A stretch of 64,000 bases of DNA from the NCBI GenBank assembly GCA_015501055.1, contig JADNYV010000038.1, positions 62,001-126,000 on the forward strand, in the 5' to 3' direction. The notes under the pieces are model-generated. The model had not been told where the DNA came from. It did no database searches and saw only the letters and a program-made list of their open reading frames with translations. The stretch is from Mucidula mucida (Eukaryota > Basidiomycota > Agaricomycetes > Agaricales > Physalacriaceae). Below, one piece after another: positions 43,376-53,348 of this stretch (position 1 is the stretch's first letter; each line of letters opens with the position of its first letter). The translations under genes were made by a program, and so were the position numbers.

Positions 43376-46300
43376 AAAGGTCTTGTAGATTCTCCCTACT
43401 TCGGTTGATGTTCGACTCGGACGACCTCAGCAGTGTTAGAGACTGGGCTTGGACTCAGAGGATCACAATATGATGCTCACTACGTGATAATGTCTTGAGA
43501 ACTGTATCGCAATTTCTAGAAGTGGATCGCACGTTACCGTCGAGACTGTTCGTATGCGATACGAGATAAGGTCTCCGAATCTCTATCGTACCCATGAGTG
43601 GATTTGGCCGTAAGCCTTTACGAGCTGTAACGGTACTTAGCACTTGCACTGCAGGACAAAACGGAGGTTACAGGTTGAAGCCGTATCAGGAAGTACATCA
43701 CGAATAGTGTGACAGCGCTTTCCGAATACGACGGCTCATGTATCGAGAGTGAGAAGATCCATAACAGTGACTTACCTGCACCAAAAGCTCCCGACGGTTC
43801 GGCTACGACCTCCTATGCCGTTCAGTTTTGATCAACTGCTAGTCGGGTTGAGATACCTAAAGATAGAGTATAGCATCAAGAAGAGGATTAGGGAGAGGGA
43901 AAAATACCGAGGGCCTTTGCTCTCGGCGTGGTCTGTTGATGGTGGGCAATAAGAGAATGTTAGGAGCCAAAATGCGAGGAGGACCAAGCAGACTGACTCG
44001 TCATAAAATGTTGTCCTTGGTAGTCTGTGAAGCTCTCGCGTTGTCCGGTAACTTTGATCCTAAAGTTAGGATGCGCGCATAAGAAGAAAATCTTGGAACA
44101 CATGAGTAGGTACTATAATCCATGCATCGAAGAAGCCACACAGAAGGTTTACGGAGAGCAGCTTCTATGCCAGACAATGATAGACACGGCTAGAACATAG
44201 ATCCAACTTGTAGGCTTTACCAAGTGTCGAGTGGATAACATGGCGGTTTCTCGCCAGCAGAACACGCGAACATCCGAAATGACGTCACGCGTTCAAACAA
44301 GTTCGGAATCATAACACACTAATCCGGCAGTCGAAAACCTCCTGCACGGTTGTTGGCTACTTGCATGGGGATTGCGTGTTGATGCATTTAGTGGACTTGA
44401 CGCCTATTAAATCGGGGCCGCCTCGGTCGGGCTCGGGTTCGGATGGCAACTTTCAACAAGGCGGTGGATACTAGCACTTGTTCATCATTTCTTTACCTCG
44501 ACCAAACTTCATTCGATAACGGTCCTTCAACGATAACTGGCAAGCGGGTATCGTGTGGATGCAGGTCAATGTCTGTTGTGCATTCCACCGTCGCGAGCTC
44601 TCGGTTTTGCCGACGGCACAGTTTCACTCTAGCTATGTGTCCAACTGTCGTGTTGTTATCAGTGGATGCAAGTCCTCACATGTACAAGTCATGCCACCCA
44701 CTAAGAGGCGCCACAAACCTTGAGCATTTGTTGGGGGCGAACTCATTATCTTTCATGATGGATTCCATGGGCGTAGAGACCTGAATGATATTTATCATCC
44801 TGGGTTTTTACGCGAAAAAATGAACCCTACACCTACCCGTTGCGCTAAGACCGCCGGTTACGATGCAAAGATTTCTTACTACTTGACTGAATTTAGCCTG
44901 AAGTATATGAAAATCATTGCCAAATGTAGATGCTCACAATCTCAACCGATTCCCTTCAGGTCGTTCGGGTTGGAAGATCAAGTCAGTGCACCAGCCAGGG
45001 ACTGGTTTGACTCGTCAGAGATCTCGGAATCTTTACTCTGCGTCCGGCGTAAAGGTGTTTGGGGTCCCGCCGACGTCCTCCGGATTGCATTCAAGATGGA
45101 TTCTTGTGTGTAAGAATGTAGGTCCCGACTTGCCAACTGAAGTCAACGATCGGTCAGCTCTAGACTCTGTTAACTATAAGCTCTGGAATATAAACCCGAT
45201 TTCATCCCAAGGCCATACTCCTCCAGACCCTCCAGCGGAGGTAATTCACCGGCCTTTCTGGCGTTCAGAAAGAGCTGCGTGTGCTGATTTGCACCCCGAC
45301 TTCGCTGAGGAGGTTCTACTTCATATTGCTTCCGCAAGGGGGGGAAATATTTGGCTCCGTGGGACATTCGAGCGCTGGAAGGGGTTTACTCGTGAGTCAG
45401 AGTCGTCGAACAGTTTCGAGTCGCAATGATGGGACAGTGTATTCAGGGGGTGGAATGACCCTTTGGTGGATAGATGAGAAGAGCTAAGAAGGGAAACCAA
45501 TTGAACTCGCCGATCCGGACATACGCGTAGAATTGAATGGAGGCTGATTCGAGGACGAGATGTCGATAAAAGCCCAGGGTCATAGTGTACTAGTCAGACT
45601 CTCCAATATTTATCGACCTTTCTTCCAGTCTCCGCCGTTAGGTGTTCAGATCGACAGGACCAGCTCGGTAGCTGGGCCGTTCTGCTCGCTTGAGGTAAAG
45701 TTACAATTTCCTGTTAGCCCTTATTCATCAGGCATACCAAGGTACGCAGCGAAAGATACTCGGCCTAGTACGATGGATCGACGCTTGGTATTCGAAGCTT
45801 GAAGACTGAAGTCTATGACATTGAGTTTGCCTCGCTGTAAGCAATGTCGTTGATGCGGGTGAAACGGACAGTGCCACAGAGAAGTATGAAAAGAATACCA
45901 GGAGTTCCTATGGCTGTAAGACGAACCACCTGGATACCACCTGAGGTACTCTCTCAGATGGCGAGAAATGTATTGTACAGCACACCGACTGACGCCTAGG
46001 TGTGCGCCGGTAACCGTCGACTTGTCGGTGAGACGCGATGATGGACTAGAATACCGGGACCTGCGTAGAGAATCCGTAGTTGTTCGGACCATTCCCGTTC
46101 AGTTGTGGGATTGAGTCCATCCTTCGATACGGAATGGTTTCAGCTTGCTCGATAGATGCCGCTTTCGCCTCTGGATTTGTGATCATTGTTCGAGAACCTC
46201 GTTGGAGAACGAGAACCAACCATATCACAGGGATGGTAGTGGACGGAAGTACCCAGGAAGCACCAGTAACAAGACATCGGACGAGAAGAAGGGAAAGTGA

Positions 46301-46798
46301 TGACGTGCCTGTGAGCGAACTTGAAATTGCGGCTTCTTTCGTTGACGTTTGTAGGTCCTTGAATCATATATGGCCAAGCATATTGAAGTAGTGACGAAAA
46401 ATCTGCCACAACGTTTCACGATCCAGAGTAAAGAACGAGTTGCAAGACAAGCGATCTGCATGGGAGGTCTTTCCGAGAGTGGTCCAGGACATGTCGATCT
46501 GCGTCGATCCCTGCGTCTGAATAGCTTCCATCAGCTCAAAATACCATGAGAACCTTACGCACATAACTAGTAGTTGCTTTGAGACGTCCACTCGAGATTT
46601 TCACAGCAGATCGAGCAAGCAAAGTAATTAATATTACAACAAGATCTTGAATACAATGCGCAATGATGGACTAGACGGAAGGTATTCAAAAGGAACGACG
46701 GAGAGCAAGAAAGATCTGCCTGCGTACGAAAAAGCATGGGATTGAAGCAAAAAGTCCAGAACACCGTGGAGCCCATGAGAAAGTAGTACACGGCCTCT
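43376..46798. other. Gene-poor region with unsupported ORFs
   Basis: 3.4 kb without a gene I can support. The longest ORFs (44443-44784 +, 44917-45429 +, 45721-46092 -) show no known motifs. The minus-strand segment 46000-46600 has hydrophobic pieces (STTIPVIWLVLVLQ) that could be remnants of a membrane protein. No strong repeat or inverted structure was seen. Confidence 0.35.
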
Positions 46799-47339
46799 TC
46801 AAAGACGAGTTATTGCTTTGGAATCGAGAGGCATCCCTAGACGCGTGGACATCAGTTAAGCCCAGCACTGGTGGACAGTTGAAGCTGACCTGAAGAATCG
46901 ATGCCATTCTGCGCAAGAATTTTGTTATGGCGAATCAACCTAGCCTGGTCGAAGCTGTGAAAAGCATGTCAATTCGGCAAGGCACCATCTGCAAAGAGTT
47001 ACGCACTTGACTCGCTCCCTACGCATGATTTCCAGAACTTCTTGAGTCCCTTGCTCGTCAAGCCCTGCCCGAGAGTCTCCGCTGCGCATGTTGCTTCAAT
47101 GTCAAAGGCCGACGATGAGAGCCCAGCGCTGGCTTGGTCGGCAAATGTCCTAAGGGGCGTATAGTGACTTAATGCTGGGAAGAGCATCTTGACACGCTCA
47201 GGAACGTATGGGGCAAGCGAAACTCTGTATCGGAATGCCACTGCGAAAGTGTTAGCGTTCGATGGGAGATTAAGCGCCGCGTAAACGTACTCATTACTGA
47301 GAGAGCAAGAAGCGCGACCACTGAAAACAAGAACAACAT
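46799..47339 (-). CDS. DUF2015 family small protein
   Basis: From the ATG complement at 47337-47339: a hydrophobic N-terminus (MLFLFSVVALLALSV), a 50-bp intron, VPERVKMLFPALSHY, ADQASAGLSSSAFDIEA. Then come NMRSGDSRAGLD, EVLEIMRRERV, an intron, NFDQARLIRHNKILAQNGID, another intron, and SGMPLDSKAITRL before TGA at 46799-46801. The order D-x-R-x-G-L-D / [IV]M-x-x-x-x-V-[DN]-F-D-x-A-R / F/L-x-x-N-x-I-x-x-x-G-x-P-x-D is the DUF2015 signature of fungi. About 150 residues, normal for the family; function unknown. Between FDIEA and NMRSG one A is missing near 47090 (CAA where CAAA would keep frame). Since everything else is intact, I favour an indel in the sequence. Confidence 0.75.
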
Positions 47340-47882
47340 ATTGCCCTCCTAATAAATGTGTAGAAATGGGGGCTAGAAAGTGGAGATGACAGACAATGAT
47401 TGAGTCGCCGCAGCTGCCGACTCGGGGGAGTTGCCCGAGTCACATCACGTGAGGTAGCCTGTCACAGTCAGCTTCCCGGCTTGCGCCACACATGGCTGAC
47501 ATGATAATCATTACTCCAAAACTTCGCGCTCTGAGAGTGCCCAGTCACCACAAACCCACGAGTTTCAAGTTGGCTCGGCCGTAAAGTCATTTCTCATTTC
47601 GAACTAGTGCCTTCTATTCCGTCACGCAGTTCTAACAAATATGCCGAAGCAATACATACACATCGCTTTACCTAGACCCCGAATAGATACCATAAAGTAT
47701 AGAAAGTGCACAAAGTAATCGCTACAACGGTCATAAATGAAGGAACCAAGAAATACAGTGAAGAATAGATCAACCGGTCCATAGTGTCGTAAATCGCCAC
47801 AGGAGACGCGAGTTCAACAGGAAATGATAGAGTCCCGATGATAATCAAGAAGTTGAGGAGCTCAAACCCCAGTGGGCGTAGG
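47340..47882. other. Intergenic between DUF2015 and Smr genes
   Basis: The upstream region of the DUF2015 gene and the 3' flank of the Smr gene. A hydrophobic minus-strand ORF (47672-47917) overlaps the Smr end and is not supported. Confidence 0.4.
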
Positions 47883-49894
47883 TTACAATCGCTTTGCACT
47901 GACGTACAGCCCGCCATCCCAGGAGCTGACAGAATACCCGTCCTCTGTAAGAGCTTTGCGTACTGCAGGCTTCAGTACGCTCGTCTGGTTGACAGAGTGC
48001 GACCCGCGTCCGGTGATAACGCTCAAAGGTTTAGCTATCGGTACGCTTAAATGGGAAATAGACTGGACGACGATAGCAACACACCTGAAACGTCGATGGA
48101 ATTTACGAGGTCCCGAACAATGTATACGGCTTCACTAGCAGTCGTCCCGTGAAGATCCACCGTATACGGATCCGTTCTGTGGCAATATCCGCATTAGACA
48201 CTCCCAATGCGAAGAAGCGGTACGACGGTACAATTACCTTTTGGATTCCACCTTGAGCCGCGCGAGCTCAAGCCCATCTTTCTTTGCCATCTCCTGAAAC
48301 TGCCGCGCCTGAAAGAAGTATGATGGAATTTATATTCACATTGGGAAAAAGAAAACCAAAGTATGGGCATACCCTTTCTGCAAAGAATAGCGCCACCTCG
48401 CCCCCATGGGATTTGCTGGTGCCTTTTTGCCAACTGCGGGTGGCCTCTCGCAACATTTCATCACGCTTTCGCAAGCTCTCCTTCATACGACGGCGGTACA
48501 TTTCTAGCTCGCCAACGTCCCCTTTACCGCCCTTCCCATGACCGTTGCCACTTCCCTTTACCTTCATTCCATTGACGTCCCGTGTATACGCGGGGACGTG
48601 AATAGTTGTAATAGGCGGAGGACGATCCGGACCTCGACGCTTGCGCACAGCCTGCCATTGGTATGGGGAGGGCTTGTTCCCCGAGCCCGTTTTGTGTTTT
48701 GTCGGGACTTAAATGGGGGAGGGGGCGGAATTGGTGGTGGATGCGTGGGAGCCGCGAGACAAAGGACTTGAGCGTTGAAGGTGAAGGTTGAGGAGAATGA
48801 TAAATTCCCATGTCCAGGTATCCCAAGGCACAATCGGAATCCAATTCGCGAAGGAGGCTCACGAGTTCTAAAGCGTTATCGTCCATCCCTCGAGTGACGA
48901 TGATGCAGAGTTCAGCCTCGGCCACCATGCGCGATTGCTCTTCGGAATTGAGATGTTCATACATGGGTAGTATGATATTCAGAAGTTCGAGATATCGGGT
49001 ATATGCTCGTCTGGGGTATATGTCATAGAGTCGCGTATAACGGCGAGTGCTGTGCAAAGTGCAGCATAAGGAGAGGAGTATCTGGGAGAATGGAAGTGGG
49101 ACAGGAAAAATGATGATTCTTGAGAGGGCACGAAGGACGCGACATGCGTGGACAAGGAGGCCAGTTGAGTCCATGCGTCTGGTGCCGGCCCGACGGGCTC
49201 GGTGGTATATCGGCGCACAGGCTGAGGGCGAATGTGATGCTGCTGGCGGATATCTGCAATAGCGATGGTCGGTGTCCTTTTCTTCTTCTTCTTCCCAGCA
49301 GATTTCGAGCCCTTGCCGGTGACTGTCGCCCATGCATGTTCCTGGACTGGAGACTCGTAGTCATCCAGACCTTCGAGCCCACGCTCCTCCATCTCTCGTA
49401 TCGATTCCGCCGTCAAAATATTCGCAATGACGTCCCACATATCCATCTCTCCGTCGGCTTTCTGGGCATTATCAAGCGCCTTATCCAACTGGTCGGCGTC
49501 GATGTGAGGGAGTGCGGCCTGCAAGAAGCCCAAGGGTGTCGTTGCAACAGATGCATTCGAACTGGATGTTGCGGTCTCGCCAAGATAGAGGCTGGGCGTA
49601 CTAGCTGTATCCTCCGTGTAGGTTGCGATCTCCACGTTTTCGAGCTGCTCTGATAGCTCCGCTGCGTCAGCAATTTCCCGGAGGTTATTGCGGAGTGACT
49701 GGATCTCGAAGGACGTGGGGGTCTTGCTGTTGCCATCTCGGTCATATTCTATATCGGCCAGAAATGCAGCCAAGAGGGAGCTGTCCAAGCGAGGGCAAAA
49801 TTCAGCCTATTAGAACGGACTAATGAGGGTAACAATTCGAGAGTTGGGAGTGATATACCTCCAAATCGTCGAATAGGTTTGATTGTGATCCCAT
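47883..49894 (-). CDS. CUE-DUF1771-Smr endonuclease, Cue2/N4BP2-like
   Basis: The first exon is MGSQSNLFDDLE (ATG complement 49892-49894); after a 52-bp intron comes AEFCPRLDSSLLAAFLADIE. A CUE-like segment follows (LGFLQAALPHIDADQLDKAL ... VIANILT). The middle has MVAEAELCIIVTRGMDDNALELV. DUF1771 is MYRRRMKESLRKRDEMLREA ... GGEVALFFAER, then ARQFQEMAKKDGLELARLK. The Smr domain contains VDLHGTTASEAVYIV, and after a 50-bp intron VITGRGSHS and LKPAVRKALTEDGYSV. DxH and GxGxHS are the Smr nuclease elements. Cue2-type proteins bind collided ribosomes and cut mRNA in no-go decay. Two frame changes, near 48975 (one base missing) and near 48660, interrupt the reading. The domain set is complete, so it may be intact in the organism. 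Confidence 0.75.
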
Positions 49895-50349
49895 AGTAAA
49901 TGAGTATATTGGAATATACTTTTGTTGGGATAGAGTAAGATGGTATACAGAGCAAGAGGCACAAGAGATAGCAATGTGGTTTGGGTTCAAGATGACAAAA
50001 AGCCTAAATGAACGATCGATCGCGTAAGCGCCCTTCATCATCGACAATCGATTGATGACTCGCGAGGACTCGCGTTCACAGATTCGAGTCATCAATCATG
50101 CTCTGAGTCTGTTTACACCGCAGAACTATACTTTGGCTAGGATAATTATCGTTTAGTAATAACGGTGATATTGCTACGAGCCCTCGCCACCTCTTAAGTT
50201 CTGATACCATACAATACCGCGACCTGCGGTCGGAAGCTATCGTCTGTCGCGTTCATTGTTCAAGCCTTCTTCACCTGGATGAAGTACGCGGGAAATGGAA
50301 AGCGCACAAGGTGACGAGGGCAGAACGTCCACAATAAGCATATCAGGAC
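49895..50349. other. Intergenic upstream of the Smr gene
   Basis: No gene is seen. CGATCGATCG and TCGATTGATGACTCG-type short inverted words lie near 50010-50100, including ACTCGCGAGGACTCGCG. Confidence 0.35.
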
Positions 50350-51010
50350 TTAAGCTGACTATTATTCATACCTAAGTCGGAAACAGGTTATTAGCAAAGG
50401 AAGAGAAAGTATCGTGCGACGCACTCTGGATACATGCTCTCATTCATCGACCAATCGACCAATAAAAGTAATCCTGTCTTTCAACCGCAGTCGGGAAAAT
50501 AGCAACCAGCTTCTGCAGTATATCCCGCACCTGGTCTCGACATCCTCGGGCCTTCAATAATTGTCGAATAATACAAGCGCCATGTTGCACTTACGCGACA
50601 TGACAGGCATGTCCTCGATCTTACGACCGTAGATCTTTGAGAAGTGGCGTGCCATGGCGTGGTATCCAAGAAGCAGACCCGTACCTGAGTATTTAGGCTT
50701 CGATTCAGATAACGCGAGGATCCCAAGTTCCTCAGCATACACAATCGCCTCTTGGTGCAGGAGACCAATACCAAATACCAAGCGCGCCGGTGAAAACCCG
50801 TCGTATGGATTGTATGCACGAGGGATGGAGAGGAAGGGCTCATGCTTGAAAATGTAATCAGGAGTATAAGGCTAAAAAAAGGAGTTAGCCAAAACAGAAG
50901 AGTGAGAGGCGATGCGTACATTGCTGTCTCCCGGATCATATTCATCTATCTCTTCCTCTTCCTCTTCCTCTTCGTCATTCGTCTCTTCTGTTTCCTGACA
51001 GTGGATGGCA
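50350..51010 (-). pseudogene. Family A copy 4, displaced and inactivated
   Basis: On the minus strand: an acidic tract (EEEEEEIDEYDPGDSN), an intron at the usual place, then PYTPDYIFKHEPFLSIPRAY, DGFSPARLVFGIGLLHQEAIVYAEELG, ARHFSKIYGRKIEDM, KCNMALVLFDNY. A TGA replaces the conserved Ser codon of FDNYSRP, and single-base shifts and a short duplication (ATTGGTCG twice) follow before MNESMYPE. The last intron and a degenerate terminal exon are still visible. No good M-S-D start was found. Confidence 0.7.
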
Positions 51011-51385
51011 AACCAATGAACGTTGGCTGGTCGCAGCGGCATGATGCCCAATACAAAATCAGGCAGGTAAAAGGCGAAGGCGGGCCGCAGTAGAATTGCA
51101 AATGAGCGGAGAAAAGAAAGGATGTCTCGAGTGAAAGGGGTATATGCAAGTCCGTTGAAGTAATGGTTCGTCGTCGCGCGCGCTTGTCAATTCTTGACGA
51201 GTGCGTCCGAAGAATATTGATCTACTTGTGCGCACCATTGACAGTAACCGATGGATACGCCTTGGACAAAGCGAGCTCAAATACAGTAAATCTCTAAGAA
51301 CTATCGACGTCCTAACGATATTCTTACTGAAAGCACGCTTGGTGATCCGAGAAGGCTACAATATATGAAGGATCAGTCTTGTGAC
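51011..51385. promoter_or_regulatory. Family B promoter cut off by the retrotransposon
   Basis: This aligns with the upstream region of the intact family B gene: ATTGATCTACTTG near 51218, then ACTGAAAGCACGCT near 51327, GAGAAGGCTAC and ATATATGAAGG (TATA-like, 51361-51370). It stops at the GTGAC target duplication (51381-51385). The gene it served resumes at 57905. Confidence 0.65.
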
Positions 51386-51914
51386 TGTTATGAATGACCA
51401 TATTTTCACACTTTCACATCTTATCATATCTTATCGGGAGCCTTGTCTTATCAACCAACGAACTGCTTCATCATCTGTTTCGTCACCGATCATACCCCTT
51501 TTCATTACCGAAGCCGTACTCATGTCGGACACATGTCCAACACATGGATGACATCATACATGCCGATACCTCATGGACTCCCTATTGTATACACACCACC
51601 GACACTCGTAGTACACATGGTCGTTTCAGTATTATTACTTACATGCAGTTACCACTCGTATTTAATGGTTTCACGGACTAGTAGCATACAACACTGGGTC
51701 AAGGGCGTGGAGCATCCCTAGTGGAAACGCGTATGGACAAGGAGTCTCAAACACAGACTTACTAGTATATAAGCAGTAGTGTAGTATCATTGTACTTTAG
51801 TTCCGATCTCGTTTATACACCTGGCCTAGCCTAGTCTCACGAACGCAAACACTTTCTTCCTTAGTTCTTGCTGTGGTACCTGGTTGAGTCTCGTGGCTTA
51901 GTCAGTCGCTAACA
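51386..51914 (+). repeat. 5' LTR
   Basis: 529 bp, TGTTATG...CGCTAACA. It contains a TATA box at 51766-51773 and, 25-33 bp further on, the self-primer complement. It matches the 3' LTR with three differences, and the solo LTR at 32114 more distantly. Confidence 0.95.
51766..51773 (+). promoter_or_regulatory. LTR TATA box (U3 promoter)
   Basis: TATATAAG lies 33 bp before AGTTCCGATCT (51799). A transcript starting there would have the primer sequence at its very 5' end. The same box is present in the other two LTRs. Confidence 0.6.
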
Positions 51915-51916
51915 GA

Positions 51917-51928
51917 AGATCGGAACTA
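51917..51928 (+). promoter_or_regulatory. Self-priming primer-binding site
   Basis: AGATCGGAACTA, three bases after the 5' LTR, is exactly complementary to TAGTTCCGATCT at 51798-51809 inside the LTR, just downstream of the TATA box. I see no match to a tRNA 3' end beginning TGG. This is the arrangement of Tf1-type elements, which prime from the folded 5' end of their own RNA. Confidence 0.7.
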
Positions 51929-52511
51929 CTTTCTACCACCTACCACACATCCCTGATCATCGATCAGCACTTTGCTGTTTGATCATCGCACATTCCCCAT
52001 CCCCTTTCCTGTTTACAGATCAACGGATTCCTAATCCCAGCGCACGTCCGCATACGTGTGTATTGGTCCCAGTAGCACTGGCTAACAGTTAGAGATAACT
52101 GCCTCGGGTGCTGGAAGTAGCCGCTCTCACGAGAACAAACTTTTGGCAGTTGCACTTCAGTGGGCGCTGTTTACGGGTCAACCCCCGTTCCCAGGAAAAC
52201 TTTGGCTTACCTCACACCAGAGGGACGTCGGCTGGGCAATTGCGAACTTGTGACGAGCTCTTGGGCTCCGTAGATACGTAGTCAGTAGTCAGTAAAATAG
52301 TGTAGACAGTTACGATACCTACCTACTTTACTTACCTTACGATACACATCATCATTCCCCACCCTACCAAGTCCTGGATTCTATCTCAGATCTAGGCGAT
52401 CCCTCCCTATTCATCTAAACCTCTATTCCCTCACCCGTTTCATCCAAATCCGCATCACCCATATCCCCACTTTCACCCTTTCACTCTCCGATCCCATCAC
52501 CCCGATCCATC
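51929..52511 (+). other. Retrotransposon 5' leader
   Basis: Non-coding leader between primer-binding site and gag, ending in a pyrimidine-rich stretch before the ATG at 52512. No ORF of note. Confidence 0.6.
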
Positions 52512-53348
52512 ATGTCCAACGAAGCACCCGAAGCCGCTCATCACACACCCGCTCATTACGCCAATGACGAAACCAAAGGCCGATCCCTTGTCAACAAGCC
52601 TTATGACTATGACGGGGACAAGTCCAAGTACAAGAGCTGGTGGCGATCGATGTTCACATACATCCGTGACAAGAAGAATAACCTCACATCGGACTCCGAA
52701 AGGATTGATGTTGTTCTCTCCTACATCCGAGGAGATCATGTTGATGCATGGGTCCAGAACTACTCGGACCAGAACTTCGACGAGGAGGAAGAGGAATGGA
52801 CAGTCTCTTGGACTGAGTTCAAGGAGAACTTGAAGGAGCGATTTGTGGACTCCAACCTCGCGCAAGATGCGCAAGATCAGATTGAACGGTTGCGCCAGGG
52901 GCAAGACACCGCTCAAGATTTCTTTCAGAAGTTCGAGGTCCTGCTTACTCAGGCGGAATACTCGAAGGATGACGCATTTGTCGTGCGACTTCTCGAGACC
53001 AATGTCAACGAGAAGATCATCGACCAGATCTATGGCAGCCGAGATGGGTTGCCAAAGAAGTACAAGGATTGGAAGGCACAGATCATTCAGATCGATCAGC
53101 TATGGAGAAGGCGGGCGGCGAGCAAGAGGTCCGGCATGCAGGTCTGGCCCCAAGCTCCGCAGGCGGCTACATCGAGAGTCAACCCTACGAATCCACCCCC
53201 GACGCCAATCACACGACGAGATGCCACCGGCGTTACCTATGGAGGAGCCGGCAGACCAATGGACATCGACAACGCACGTCGAAGAGGACTTTGCTTCAGC
53301 TGTGGCGAACACGGCCATGTTAGCAGGTTCTGTCCTAAGAAGGGTTGA
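52512..53348 (+). CDS. gag: Retrotransposon Gag
   Basis: 278 residues. The capsid-like region contains YDGDKSKYKSWWRSMFTYI, ERIDVVLSYIRGDHVDAWVQ and LAQDAQDQIERLRQGQDTAQ. It ends with a CCHC zinc knuckle CFSCGEHGHVSRFC (C-x2-C-x4-H-x4-C), which packages the RNA. A TGA follows two residues after KKG. Reading on in the same frame gives a further typical Gag tail (LWTEMNDEEKKKLAEELGF) up to TAG at 53437-53439, so the TGA at 53346 is probably a new nonsense change or a readthrough point. Confidence 0.9.
   Translation: MSNEAPEAAHHTPAHYANDETKGRSLVNKPYDYDGDKSKYKSWWRSMFTYIRDKKNNLTSDSERIDVVLSYIRGDHVDAWVQNYSDQNFDEEEEEWTVSWTEFKENLKERFVDSNLAQDAQDQIERLRQGQDTAQDFFQKFEVLLTQAEYSKDDAFVVRLLETNVNEKIIDQIYGSRDGLPKKYKDWKAQIIQIDQLWRRRAASKRSGMQVWPQAPQAATSRVNPTNPPPTPITRRDATGVTYGGAGRPMDIDNARRRGLCFSCGEHGHVSRFCPKKG

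Noticed and set aside
44443..45429. Possible gene from three overlapping plus-strand ORFs
   Set aside because: No consistent splice joins, no family features, and composition similar to the surrounding non-coding sequence.
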